DNA from: Pseudocercospora fijiensis CIRAD86
Taxonomy: Eukaryota; Ascomycota; Dothideomycetes; Mycosphaerellales; Mycosphaerellaceae
Direction of reading: 5' to 3'
NCBI RefSeq assembly: GCF_000340215.1
Contig: NW_006921554.1
Span: 269,868-333,867, forward strand
Length of the DNA: 64,000 nt
Part shown: piece by piece, positions 19,518-31,059 of the stretch
Position numbering within the stretch: position 1 is the first letter of the stretch
How the letters are laid out: each line of letters opens with the position of its first letter
Translations under genes and position numbers: made by a program
Notes under the pieces: model-generated
Told to the model about the DNA's origin: nothing
Database searches by the model: none
What the model saw: the letters and a program-made list of their open reading frames with translations, nothing else

Positions 19518-20380
19518 TTTATTTTTATGATTTTTTTCCTTAGTATTCTAATAGAGAGGCCCTTTATAGAGTTATACTAATCTCTAAGATACTCTATAAT
19601 TAGCTAGGAATATCTTATACTAGTAGAACCTTCTAGAATATTATAGTTACTATCTAGAATATATCGATAGGTTAGCCGCTATACTATAGAATAACGTTAG
19701 ATTTAAGTTATCTTAGTAGTAGAGGCCTTATACGAAGGAGGTCGCCTAGTTAGCTATATAGTATAGTACTTTAGGAACTCTTAGAGAGGCTGTATATAGT
19801 ATATTAATATATTATATTTTAATATACTAGCTCCGGAACTATACTAAACGACGCGTATACGAATAACAGTAAGTAAGATATATAAGAGAGCTATAGGATA
19901 GATCTAGATAGTAGAAAGGGGCTAGAGGATATAAAAGAGATAAAATAAATATATTTAAGATAAGAGCGTTCGCGCTAGCGCGCTAAATACGATAGTAGGG
20001 AAAAAAGATTACTTTAAGATATAATAACTAGATAGTAGTACTTATAGAAGACCTATCTATAGGAAGCTTTATCCTATCTAAGATAATATCTATAGATATA
20101 GGAAATCGTAGTTATCTAAAGATTATTTAAGATAGTACTATTTTAGAAGAACTATCTATACTAGTTTATATCTAATTCGATTATCTAGCTATCTAGTTAT
20201 CTAGTTATCCTATTATAATATAAACTAGTATAGATAGTTCTTCTATAGTAAGATATCTATAGATAAACTCTATAACTTTACGATAATTTTATCTATATAT
20301 TATCTATAGTAGACGATATAGTATACTTAGAGCTTCGAGATAGACGGACTTCCTACTAAAGATAAAATAGACCGCTAAAC
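19518..20380. other. Leader or LTR remnant ahead of a Copia-type Gag
   Basis: AT-rich with many ATCTATAG and AGATAG words and one imperfect inverted pair (AGAAGAACTATCTATACTAG near 20147 and its complement near 20229). 19560-19960 may have been coding (the end of another element), but no domain is recognised. Position before the Gag fragment suits an LTR. Confidence 0.3.
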
Positions 20381-20735
20381 TACGTAAAGAACTATCTAAG
20401 GGTATATATCTCTTAACGATAAGTCTTTTGCGTTTAGCCGCGTTAAAGGATAATAAAACTATACGTTTTAGTTATTAAGGATCGAATTATACCTAGTATA
20501 GAAAGCCTATTTTAAAGCTATAATCGACGAGAGTATAGACGAAGAAATTAAGTCTAAAGCCTTAGCTATTCTTCGACTATCTATAGAGGACGGTCTTTTA
20601 ATATAGTCTTAGTATACGAGGGACCCGAAAGAAGCTAAGAATACTTTAAAAGAATAATACTCGCTTAAGGGTTTAGCCTCTTTAGCGCTACGTTTTAACT
20701 AGTCGTTTATATAGTCGTTTATTAACATCTAGTTT
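20381..20735 (+). pseudogene. Copia-type Gag fragment (1)
   Basis: The frame includes AILRLSIEDGLL and DPKEAKNTLKE, then SLKGLASLALRF. These match the UBN2-type Gag of Ty1/Copia retrotransposons and, closely, the better fragment at 41885-42395 (AILRLYIEDGLF, ETLKELYSPKGF). The fragment breaks off near 20740 where an older unidentified repeat begins. Stops are RIP-type. No protease, integrase or reverse transcriptase follows. Confidence 0.55.
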
Positions 20736-20739
20736 ATTA

Positions 20740-21193
20740 AGGCGTAGTTATTTACCTACTATAGAAGGGCCTCGTATTACTAAGCGTCTTTTAAATTAGA
20801 AGCCTATATATCGTAGGAGCGGAAGAAGGCCTATATAGCTACTTCTTATATAGAATAGAAGTATTCCTTTACTTAGCGCTTTTGTAATACTCTTAGAGCC
20901 TTATTAGTATTAACGTAGGTCGCTATACCTAGCTAGCTATTAATATTAATAATAAGCCTAGTATTTTGCTACTCTAGGTATATAAAATTGCTATTTAGAC
21001 CTTAAAAGCGGCTCTTATATAACTAAAAATAACGTCGTAGCGTAAGAATGCCCGTACTAGTAGTATAGAAGCGCTAGATATATTTGTAAGGTAGGTAATA
21101 GCTATACTAGAATTAGTAGAAGTACGTAGTATATACGTCGTCGTATAGAGTAGGTAGAGCTATCCGCTAAGTAGGCTTATTATTATCTATATC
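20740..21193 (+). repeat. Unidentified repeat R, copy 1, left part
   Basis: Similar to 27560-27937. The best conserved piece encodes, on the plus strand, ASYIE-stop-KYSFT-stop-RF in both copies, so it may be coding. This copy is cut by LINE 1, and its right part continues at 26078. Family unknown. Confidence 0.55.
21181..21193. repeat. Left target-site duplication of LINE 1
   Basis: TATTATCTATATC, repeated at 26065-26077 and present once in the unoccupied paralogue near 27924-27936. Confidence 0.8.
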
Positions 21194-21199
21194 GAGAAA

Positions 21200-22330
21200 A
21201 TAGCAGCGAACAATTAGAGACGAAGGGAAGACAGTTAAGAAGGAAGGGAGGACGAATAGAAAGCACTATATACGAGGGCAGAGGAGGTACTAAAGGCGGA
21301 AGATAGAAGAACCCCTAAAAGGGTATATAGGATAATAATCTTAGAACTCCTTAGAGGACTAAAAGCAATCTATAACTAGGCAAGCTACGTAATTACAAAG
21401 GTAGCTAATATAGTCGTAGCAAAGATTACGAAGAAACAATAGAAGACAAGCCTAAACTACCGCACCTAAGCAGTAGTAGCTAGTTAGGAGGCGCTAAAAC
21501 CCCCGAGGACAGTAGTTAGAGTCTATATTACGGACCTATAGGAGTAAAAGGAAATCCAAGGACTTATAGGAAAAGAGATTATAGAAAGAATTATAGTTAA
21601 AGAGGTAATTAGGGCTAGGAACGAAGGTAAAGGGGTAATCAAGCTATTTATAGTATAAGAGCAGGACAAAAAGAAGCTAGAAACACAAAAAGAATAGACA
21701 ACTAAGATAGGGAAAATAGCAAAGGTCTCCTAATAGCAATTCATAATTATAGCCTATAGCATAATAAGAAGCTTCAAGGAAGAATAGGATATTAAGAGCC
21801 TATAGAGACAAAACCAAGCTATATACCTAGGCCTAAAGATTACAAAAGTAGCATAGATTAAAAGGAAAATCGAAGAGACTAAGAAGCAGTCTTCCCTAAT
21901 TATCTAGGTAGGGAGTATAAAGCAAGCCAATATAGTGCTAGACTAGGGGTTATTCTAGGACTTTAAAAGATTAGAAACAGAGATACATAGAAGCAACTAT
22001 AGGATAATACAGTGCTTTAAATGTCAATACTATAAACACTTAGCAGCTAAGTATATAAAGACAACCGATACCTGCTCCTATTATATAGGGGATTACTAGG
22101 TTAAAGAATGCAAAGCATATAAGGGAGAAGCAAGATATGTATACTACACTAAAAGACACCCCTCGTAGGCGAAGGAATGCCTAGTAAGAATATAGGCAGC
22201 TAGGAAGGCAAAGGAAGCTAGAATCAATATACTAAAAAGATATATAATAAGCTAGGGCAGCTAGGTATAGAAGCAACCTAGCTAAGTGCTACAAAAGAGG
22301 TCTAGGCAAGATAATAGGTTTATATTTAGG
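21200..22330 (+). pseudogene. LINE 1 ORF1, Gag-like zinc-knuckle protein
   Basis: Starts at ATA (21200), which is ATG in copy 2 (31060). The protein is helical and basic at first, then has the zinc knuckles at about 22013-22190: CFKCQYYKHLAAKYIK, CSYYIGDY, KECKAYKGEARYVYYTKRH and AKEC. Several Cys and His are now Tyr (TGC to TAC, CAT to TAT), each explained by RIP; copy 2 lost a different subset, so between the two copies most of the pattern can be seen. Such ORF1 proteins bind element RNA. Stops are TAG or TAA in place of Gln codons. The C-terminal limit is approximate. ORF2 follows in another frame. Confidence 0.75.
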
Positions 22331-22488
22331 GCCTTATTAGCATAAGAGAGCTACTAGCAACTAGGGAGACTAAGATACCTTAATATTGCAGGAAAGGAAG
22401 TAGAGTAGATAAAGCTTAGTTAAATGTTAGTCTAAAGTAAGGGAAGACTAAAGGAAAACTTATAGGGAAATGAAATAGATAAAACCTA

Positions 22489-25400
22489 ATAAACATTACA
22501 ACATTACTAAACATTATACAGTATAATATTAATAAGAGTAAAGACAAGGTATAGAGGAGCTTCCTTTAAGTACTAAACCTAAAAGAATATTATATTATTG
22601 CAATCTAAGAGCCCTAGCTTAACCTATATATAAAGAGACTAGCAATAGTCAAAGACCTAAGATACTACCTAATTATCTATAACTAGGGAGCCCTAAGGAT
22701 ATATATCTATATTAGTAAGGAGATAGATACAGAAACCTAGCAGGCTATACTATAGGAGGATAGGGACCTAATATTAGTTTAAGTAGAGATATCCTAAGGT
22801 ACACTCTAAGTCTACTATATATATAACCTACTACTAGACTTAAGAAGTAGTACCTAACTAAAAACCCTAGAAAGACTACCTAGAGTTATCTAGGGGAATA
22901 CCTACTAAATCCTACTTAGGGATTTCAACCTCTACTACCCCCTCTAGGGCTTAGACTTTACCCTAGCTTACTACTTCCTAGTAGGAAGACTAATTGATAT
23001 ATTAGAGAGGGAAGGAATAGAAATTGTTACCCTAAAGGGACTAATTACTTAGGAGGCAAGAGGAAGTAGTAGTACACTAGACCTATACTTTATATTATAT
23101 TAGATTAGGAATAGGATTACAAGATATAGGGTCAACTAGGAACTAGAAGAATTATTAGACTACTTCCCGGTATAGATTAAGCTAAATATCTAAGCCAATT
23201 AGGAAAGGGAACTAGAAGAGAAGCTTAACTAGAAAGGTACCTAATAAGGCAGGATTAGGGAGGAACTAGAAAGGGACCTAAAACTAGAGGAACTCTTAAT
23301 AAAGTACCTACTAAGGCTAGAGGACATTAATAAGGCAGTAGAAGAACTAACAGGAATCCTAAAACAGGTAGCTAGAAAGCATACCCTAGTAAAGAAACAT
23401 TTACTATACTAGTAGCTATACTAGACTAGTAAGTATATAAGGAAGGTTAAAGTAGCAAGGAAGGCTAGGAGGCAGTAGACACAAACCTATACCTAGGAAG
23501 CATAGGATAACTATAACAAAGCCTACTAGGAAAAGAAGATCTAGATCTAGAAAGATAAGATACAAGAATAGAGATCTATAATAGGAATAATTACAAAGAA
23601 ACTAGAGGAGATATAAAGGATAGCTAAATAGGTAAGGAGACCTAAATAGGACAAGGATATACTACTACAATTCCCGGATATTATAGACTAATAAGGACAA
23701 ATGCAGACTATAATAGAAGGGAAAGCAAGAGCCCTAGGCTAACACTTCTTCTATAGAAAAGTATAAGTAGACCTATTAGATATAAAGGAGAAAGAACAAG
23801 AGACTCTACTACTAGGTATACTAAGAGACACCTAGGTTAAACCCGAAACTATTAAAAGGATCCTAAAGAAAATTCTAGGCAATAAGGCACTAGGAGAAGA
23901 CAAGATCTATAACAAACTTCTAAAAGCATATAGGAAGGGGCTAGCCCTAGTACTAGCTAATATCTTTTTATAAAGCCTAGTACTAGGACACTACCTAAGA
24001 CTATTTAGGAAGTCCCTAATAGTAGTGCTAAGGAAGCCCTAGAAGGAAGACTATATATAGCTCAAGGCCTATAGACTAATAGCCCTACTTAATACAATAG
24101 GTAAGGTGCTAGAAAAAATTGTCGCTAAAAGGCTAATAACCTTTACCGAGGAAAGGAACATCCTTTCTAAAGGCTAGATAGAAGGAAGAAAGAAGAGGTC
24201 AATACTAATAGCTATAGAACTAATTATAGAACAGATTAAGTATATCTAGCACTATAGTTAAAACTAGGTAGTAACCCTCCTCTCCCTCGATATCTTAGGA
24301 GCCTTTAATAATATCTCCTATAAAAGGCTCCTATATATACTTAAATAGAAAGCTATACTAAACTAGATAGTCTAATTTATCTAGTCCTTCCTATAGGAAA
24401 GATTAATATAGCTTATTCTAGGCAAATTCAAATTAGACCTAATACTAACTAAAAAGGGAATCCCCTAAGGATTAACACTCTCCCTAATCCTCTTCCTTAT
24501 CTTTATAGCAGACCTACTCCTACTCCTAGAATTAAAAAACATATTAGCATTAGGGTTTATAGATAATACAAACATCCTAGCCTAGTCTAAGATAATAGAA
24601 ACCAACTACAAGATCCTAGAAGAGAAGCACTAGGAATATAAAAAATAGGTAAGGAGGTATAGAGCAAAATTCGCCCTAGAAAAGTACTAGCTTATCCACT
24701 TTAGTAAGGCTAAATCAACCTATAATATAAAGCAATCAATTACTATCTAAGGCTTTAAAACCTAACTATTAGTAGAGCTTAGGGTACTAGGGATCTAGCT
24801 AGATCCAAAACTGAATTAGGGACTATAAGTAAAGAAGGCAAAGCAGAGGGTAGATACTAATATACAATCTATTAATAGGCTTATAGCCTCTATATAGGGG
24901 GCTATATTCGAGAAAGCTAAAGTTATATACAAAGCAATTGTTAAGCTAGCAATACTATATAGAGCACAGATATAGACAGCCTAAGAGAAAACACTAAAGA
25001 GGATTAAGCAACTAGTTAGTAGGTCCTAAACCTAAAGCCTAAAGAAAATCCTAGGAGTATACAAAACTATACTAATAAGGGTAGTAGAAATAGAATTAGG
25101 GATCCTACTAGTCAAACAATACTTCAAGGGACTAAGACACTAATATATAGCAAAGACAATAGAATACCTAGCCTAATAGACTATCTAAAAGGCACTAGAC
25201 AAGATAAAAGCCTAGTATATTAGGACTAGGAGGCGAGACAGACTACAAATAACTCCCTAGAAAGTCAAAGACCTAGAGCAATATAGAGTCTTAATAAGAG
25301 AAATGCTAGAGAAAGAGCTTTAGGGACCAAATATAAGGCTAAAGGAAGATAAGCTAAAGGGAGAGAAACAAAGCCTAGCAGAATCAATTACTAGACACCT

Positions 25401-26046
25401 ATAGGAATAGGAATAGAATAAAACATAAGTTAGGCTAGGAACCCTAAAGGTACTAATTAAATTTAGTTAATACAACTACTAGCTCTATAAGGACCTAAAT
25501 AGGGCCGAAGCAAGCCTAGCTATCCAAATCAGATCTAAACATATTAGACTTAGATCTTACCTATTTAGAAGAAACGTCCTAGGAATTAAAAGCAGAGCTT
25601 ACTAATATAGCTACTAATCTTAGAACCCTAAGTATATGCTACTAGTCTGCCCTTAATAGTTAGAAGGCAGAAGTAATTAGAGACTAAAAGCAATAGAAAG
25701 GGAATACGACAAGCTAATCTAGAGTAAAGAAGATCTAAAGAGGATAGTAAAGTAGATTATTAAACAGGGATTTGTATAATAATTCGCACTAGTAAGGGAA
25801 ACTAAGGAGTAGATAAGAAGGAGGGAAGAAGAGGGGGAAAGAAGGGCAGGGCAGCAGGCAAGGTAGTTAGAGGGTAATAACTATAACACTAGTATACCCT
25901 AGAGGAAGGAAAACAAGGAAACAAGGAAGATTAGCACTTATAAGTAGGACAGGAGGGAGGTTTTTACCAATAAGTTAGTTTCCTACCTAAAACAATATAT
26001 AGAAACAGACCTATATAGGCCGAAAGGCACTACAATAGGCAAATGA
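22489..26046 (+). pseudogene. LINE 1 ORF2, endonuclease and reverse transcriptase
   Basis: One indel-free frame of 1,185 codons from a probable start (ATA for ATG) to TGA, interrupted only by RIP-type stops. The N-terminal third is the apurinic-type endonuclease (IQYNINKSK; AI-stop-EP-stop-LN; RDFNLYYPL). The reverse transcriptase follows with YRLIALLNTIGKVLEKI (about 24068), LSLDILGAFNNI, KGIP-stop-GLTLS and LGFIDNTNIL. The catalytic Asp pair is now Asp-Asn (GATGAY to GATAAY), again RIP, in both copies. The C-terminal part ends with LLVCPQ, a Cys motif region common in these proteins. It would nick target DNA and copy the element RNA at the nick. Confidence 0.85.
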
Positions 26047-26064
26047 AATATCTATCTATCTATC

Positions 26065-26077
26065 TATTATCTATATC
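26065..26077. repeat. Right target-site duplication of LINE 1
   Basis: TATTATCTATATC, equal to 21181-21193, directly after the TATC tail. Confidence 0.8.
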
Positions 26078-26480
26078 CTTATAATACTATATAAGCTTAT
26101 AAGCTATCTTCTTCTATACCGAGAGTACTAGATATTTAAAGGCTAGAGTATTATATTTCCGCTATATTAGTAGCTAACTATAGGTATCGACAATATCGCT
26201 TCGTTATACGCGCTCGCGAATATAATTATCGAGTTAGTATAGGTATATTATAAGGCCTAGAAACAGTTAGTTATTCTTAGTAGTTATAGTATAGAAGGGA
26301 AGAATATAGTCGAAGAAGCCGTTTTAAGGAATTCTAGCTATTCAAAAAAATAAAGAAGAGGGCTTCTTCTAGATAAATATAGATAATACTATAAAAAGGG
26401 TACGGATACGTACCTCGTAAGCTCTATTTACGTATCTAAGGGCTTAGTAACCGGTTTATTCGAAACGGAGTACTAAGAGA
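26078..26480 (+). repeat. Unidentified repeat R, copy 1, right part
   Basis: Continues the repeat cut by LINE 1: CTTATAATACTATATAAGCT here against CTTATAGTACTATATAAGCT at 27938. Similarity with copy 2 runs to about GCTCTATTTACGTATCTAA. Confidence 0.6.
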
Positions 26481-27559
26481 TCTAAGTATATTAACCTATA
26501 AAGTAAATTCGAGGTAGCTCTAGTATGCCCTATAGGTTCTATATACCCCTATAGAGTGCCCTAAAACTGCCGAAATTAGTATGTAAATCGGGGTATTACA
26601 AACACCCCTTATATAACCTAAATACCTCGGATTCCTACCGTTCCGAATAGCCGTAATAACTCGAAAACGACTAAGTCTACGCCTATACCTTAGTACTACT
26701 ACTTCTACCGCTTAGAAGCGACAACCTCTCCTTAGATCCGTCGTTTTAGTAGTCTAATTAGTATAGGAGATAGCGTACGAGAGGATTAATCTATCCGGTA
26801 CGGTTTAGGTAGTATAACTATATATAATCTTCTACGAGCGCGTTTCGAAGGTATACTAGCTTACTAACTAAGGGCTTATAACGAGGACGAGGCTTATAAG
26901 AGCTACCTAATAGCTATAGTATATTAAGTAAAGTGTCTTTACTAGTATATAATAGAACAGGTAATAAATATAGAGCTACAGATAGTGCCGAAGAAGGTAA
27001 CTCTACTATAGAAGGTGGCTCCGCTATAGAAGGTAGCTCCGCTACAGAAGGTAGAAATAACCTACTTAGTAAGGGCAAATTATCTAGTAAGGACGATAGC
27101 AACGGCTATTAATGCTTTAATGCCTCGTCGTTATCGCATTAATTACTTTTGCTAGCGTCCTTTAGTAAAGATAGTAGCAATCGACTAACTAGCGTTAATT
27201 ATAGAAGAGGGTCTATATCTAAGAGGCTATTAAATAGGTCCTTATTAACCTCGTATAGTACGTCTTTATCTTTAACTTTAGCCTAAGTAATAACGCCGTC
27301 ACTATTAGGTAGACTATAGACTAGTAGAGCGTAGCCTTCGATAATAAGGCGAGGCCGATATAGAAGGTTAGTTATAGAAGCGATAGGTACTAGTAGTAAT
27401 AGTAATAGAGCTAGAGGTATATAGAAGACTAGTTACCGTAACGGCTTATCGTTAATAACTCGCTACTTTATAGTACGACGAGTCATTAATTTAGCCTACT
27501 AAGTACTATTCTTAAACTACTAGTCTATCTAAACGATACGCGAGTCGTAGCTAAGTGCT
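26481..27559. other. Region between repeat copies, with a 21-bp minisatellite
   Basis: Three 21-bp units (core GGCTCCGCTATAGAAGGT) lie at about 27005-27062; on the plus strand they encode EGGSAIEGSS-like repeats and may be the remains of a low-complexity coding region that runs from about 26860 to 27500. Near 26575-26600 an imperfect inverted pair GGGGTATTACA / ACACCCC resembles retrotransposon LTR ends but has no partner. No function can be given. The minus-strand open frame at 26914-27102 is an artefact of the repeat. Confidence 0.4.
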
Positions 27560-28330
27560 ATAAAGTTAGTAACCTACTATAGAAGGGCCTTATATTACTA
27601 ACCGTCGGTAAGGTTAGAAGCCTACGAGCCGTAGAACCGGAAGAAGGCCTATAAGGCTGCTTCTTATATAGAATAGAAGTATTCCTTTACCTAGCGCTTC
27701 CGAGATACTCCTAGTGCCTTATAAACGTAGAAGACCTATACTAACTGTTTAGCTTTACTAATATAGAGGCTATAGCGGTATAGTATAAGACGACTAATTC
27801 CTTCCTTATAAAAGCGCTAAATATACTAATAAGGAAGGTAATAGCTATACTAGAAGTAATAGAAGCACTTAGTATATATATTATCGTTCGTAGCTAGTAG
27901 AGCTATTCGCTAAGTAGGCTTATTATTATCTATATCCTTATAGTACTATATAAGCTTATCCGCTATTATCTTCTTAATAGAAAGAGGTAACCGTCGAAAT
28001 TCCGAAGTCTTCTCTTAACGCTATATTAGAAGCTAGCTATTCTTATCGATAACGCTATTTTAACGGACGCGCTCGCGGATATAGTTACTAAGCTAAGCGA
28101 GGTATATAACGGTACCTAGAGTAGTTAGTTATTATTATATAGAAGAGACAAGAAGCCGTAGAAGTCTAAGAATAATACTAAAGGCTAAAAGCTAGCCTAT
28201 TCTAAGAAATCCGCCCGTTCTAAGGAATATAGTAGGAGGACTCTATTCTTATAGAATTCTAATAGCAATAGAAGAAGGGGAAGAATATATACTTCGCAAG
28301 CTCTATTTACGTATCTAACGCTTATCTCGG
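27560..28330 (+). repeat. Unidentified repeat R, copy 2 (unoccupied by LINE)
   Basis: Paralogue of 20740-21193 plus 26078-26480. At 27924-27937 it shows the LINE 1 target once and uninterrupted, which proves the LINE's borders. Plus-strand frame has KAASYIE-stop-KYSFT and ends near EEGEEYILRKLYLRI. Possibly the C-terminal part of a transposon protein; not recognised. Confidence 0.55.
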
Positions 28331-30000
28331 TACTTTAAGTATATATAATAGCCTTCTAATAGACGAGTAGTACGAACGGCTATTAAAATCGGGTCTCCGA
28401 GCCTTGCCTAAGTCGCCTAGCGATCGCTATCGGAAGTCTTCTAATTAGCCTTTAAATAGGCTAGTTCTTTACTCGATTTGGTCGTATTATAGATCTTAAA
28501 GGCGGCTATTGCTTAGTTAATAAAGTATTAGCATTCTTCTTAGTCTCGAGCGATAAATAGAGCCTTACTTAATGCCTTTAAAATAGATAGAAAGCGCTTA
28601 AAGTGCTTCTTAAGGGTCTTAATAAGGTGCCGTTAGTAGAGGCGTTAAATAATACTGTAATCTATAAGACTATAACTAACTCCGAGCTCTTTACTTACTA
28701 AGTCGTTAGTTATTAACTATAGTAGTATCTAGGAAGATTGCTTAGTATAGTTAAAGTTGTCTTAATCTTTAGCCCTAGAAGAATAGCGGTTAGCCTAGTT
28801 AAAGAAGAAGTACTTCCTATAGATATTAAAACCGGTTATCTAGTATTTGTAGTCTAATTTAGCTATTTCTTAAAGGCTCGAGATTGCCTTCTTAATTAGG
28901 TATACTTACTCGCAATCTATAAGGAAGTAAGACGTTAGAAGCTACTCTAGACAGTTATTACGGGCGTATATAGTTAAGAGAGGCTATTTAAGCCTATTAG
29001 TAAGGTATATAGAATCTAGTAAGAATAAGGACCTATAGTTGCGAAGGGCTCGAAGTTGCTAGTTTGCCGCCTAAATTAGGCCTTTATAGACGAGTCTATC
29101 GCTTCTACGAGATTTAATTATCTCTATAAAGCTACTTCCACTACTAAATTTAGTAGACAAGTACTAATAAGCCTACTATAACTGCTCCCTAATAGCTAGT
29201 TTAGTATCTTATCTTCGCTTATTACTTAGTCGCTTTAGACCTTCTCGATTAGCGCTAGAAACACGGTCTCGAGTAATACTAACCGTACTAGTATTATACT
29301 AAATTTGCCGCTATTTAGGCCTTCTTATTTCCTTAACTAACTAAGCGACTAACGTTAAGCTACCTCGAGAAGCAATTAGGTCCTTCTATACCGCCTTTAC
29401 GCTATCGTTAGTTTATAAGGAATCGACGAATTCGAGACTATACGAATAGCGGTTAGTAAGCGGCCTTAATACTACGTAGACTAGCCTTAGAACCGTTAAA
29501 TTCGTACTTAGAGTCGAAGGCAGCTCGGCTAGTATATAATTATCGAGAAACTCGTCTTCGTAATTTAGTCGCTTCTCGTAGACCTTAATAATTACTAACT
29601 TCGCGCAATAGTCGTATATATATATCGTACGCGCTACGCGCTATCCCTAAGGCCTTCTACGCTTAAAAATAACCTCTCTACTATCTACGCGGTAATAGTC
29701 TATATAGCGCTTATAGATACGATACTCGAAGCTAAGTCGGCGATATAGCCGACCTTGCGAGTCCTTTAATAGCTTCTTCGGTCGATTCTTATAATACTAT
29801 ATATTAGTTACGAAATAGCGGTATTTGTCGTATTCGAGGCCTTCTATCCGTAGACCCTCGTACGCCTAAATACTACTTAACTCGGCTATAGGAGGGTAGA
29901 AGATTAGGCGCCTTCGGTTATATATATTTAGTAGAAATAGGCTCTTAAACGATATACTAGTTTAGAGCTATCCTCGACCTTACCGACCTTACCGACCTTA
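28150..30000 (-). pseudogene. Unidentified large protein remnant
   Basis: A minus-strand frame of about 600 codons, open apart from TAG and TAA stops, so clearly once coding. Features seen in order: IFYPPIAEL, YEGLRIEGLEYDKYRYFVTNI, then a very basic, Tyr-rich stretch (RRLSFEYRIYKRYIDYYRVD), FLDNYILAELPS, ASRGSLTLVA, SSFIEIIKSRRSDRLVYKGLI, RALRNYRSLFLLDSIYL, FIARD and AIAAFKIYN. I do not recognise the family; no transposase triad, helicase or polymerase motif stands out. The basic-aromatic N-terminal part could bind nucleic acid. It ends next to repeat R copy 2 and could belong to the same element. Confidence 0.5.
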
Positions 30001-30003
30001 TAC
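29973..30003 (+). repeat. Short tandem repeat, CGACCTTAC x3
   Basis: Three copies of CCTTACCGAC-type decamer in a row, just upstream of the minus-strand unidentified gene. Confidence 0.7.
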
Positions 30004-31054
30004 GTACCGGCCGCTCTACCTCTAGCTTAGCAAGCAACGCTTCTATATCCTTAGGAGGTAGGTATTTCTTTTATATCGTAAAGAGCGTAGAATTTAGCGA
30101 TAGGAAGGTAGAAACAAGCGCGATACGTAATCGCGAGGAAGAGGTAGAATAGGTTAATAAACAAGAGGTAGAAATAGCCGCTAGACAAGGTCTAGTTTAG
30201 CTCTATTCTAGACTCCTTATTTATAGGCCTATACTATACGATTATATAGCTTTAAATTAGCTCGAAATTAGACCTGTTAGCGGTCTATATATAGCCTATT
30301 AACAACTATAGAAGTAGTTAAGCGTCCTTACAAACCTAGCCGCCGTAGCGGCGCGATCTATACCCTTATATAGGTTGATATACTTACACCTAGTACTAAG
30401 ACTAGTTAATTAGTTAAGATTCTATACTTTACTAACAAATTTGCTAGGCAATCGATAGTTTACGAGCGACTAGACTAGTAGCTATCTCTTATATCGAACT
30501 AGCGACGAACGAGCTATTATAATTACTATCTTCTACCTTATTTTACTACCTAAAGGTACTACCTAAAGTCTAGCCTTTACCGAGAGTACGAGGATGCGAT
30601 AACTATATAGAAGATATACCTCGTTATCTAATTTACTTATTATAGCGGCTGCTAATATAGAAGGCTATATACTAACAAGCGCTATAATAATAAAGATTAG
30701 ATTATAGACACGATAGGCTCTAAGTTCTAAAGATCGTATATCCTCTACTATAGATAATATATAGATAATATATAGATAATATATAGATAATATATAGATA
30801 ATACATAGATTATATATAGATTATATATAGATTATATATAGGTTATATATAGATTATATATAGATTATATATAGATTATATATAGATTATATATAGATTA
30901 TATTGTCTTATAGTAAGAGATTTTCTCTAGAGATATCTTACTATAGATAAATTCTAGATCCTCTTTGTCTTCTAATAGAATAGGTATATACTTAAATAAG
31001 ATTCCTAAGATCTTTGAATAGGAAGGTAGCTATATTACGAGCATAGCCGTTATA
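30004..31054. other. Spacer upstream of LINE 2, with an AT-rich tandem repeat
   Basis: No gene. 30745-30905 is a tandem array of ATATAGATAAT-type then ATATAGATTAT-type 11-bp units, the unit changing once along the array. The remainder is non-coding DNA with heavy TA content. Confidence 0.6.
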
Positions 31055-31059
31055 AGAAA

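Larger units (their letters stand above)
21195..26064 (+). mobile_element. Tad1-like LINE, copy 1 (full length, lightly mutated)
   Basis: A non-LTR retrotransposon of about 4.87 kb with two long frames (zinc-knuckle ORF1; endonuclease/reverse transcriptase ORF2) and a 3' tail of TATC repeats in place of poly-A. Flanked by the 13-bp duplication TATTATCTATATC. The organisation fits the Tad1 clade common in filamentous ascomycetes. It keeps many CA and TG dinucleotides, so it was mutated less than its surroundings and is younger. It differs from copy 2 almost only by C/T and G/A changes and one single-base indel. Confidence 0.85.

Noticed and set aside
26914..27102. Minus-strand open frame with ELPSIAEPPSIVELPS repeats
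   Set aside because: It reflects the 21-bp minisatellite; no other support for coding on this strand.
28150..30000. Starship captain (DUF3435 tyrosine recombinase) or FluG-type protein
   Set aside because: I looked for the recombinase Arg-His-x-x-Arg...Tyr pattern and for the N-terminal core-binding signature and did not find them in the readable frame.
30745..30905. CRISPR-like array
   Set aside because: Contiguous 11-bp AT units without spacers; a plain microsatellite, and the genome is fungal.
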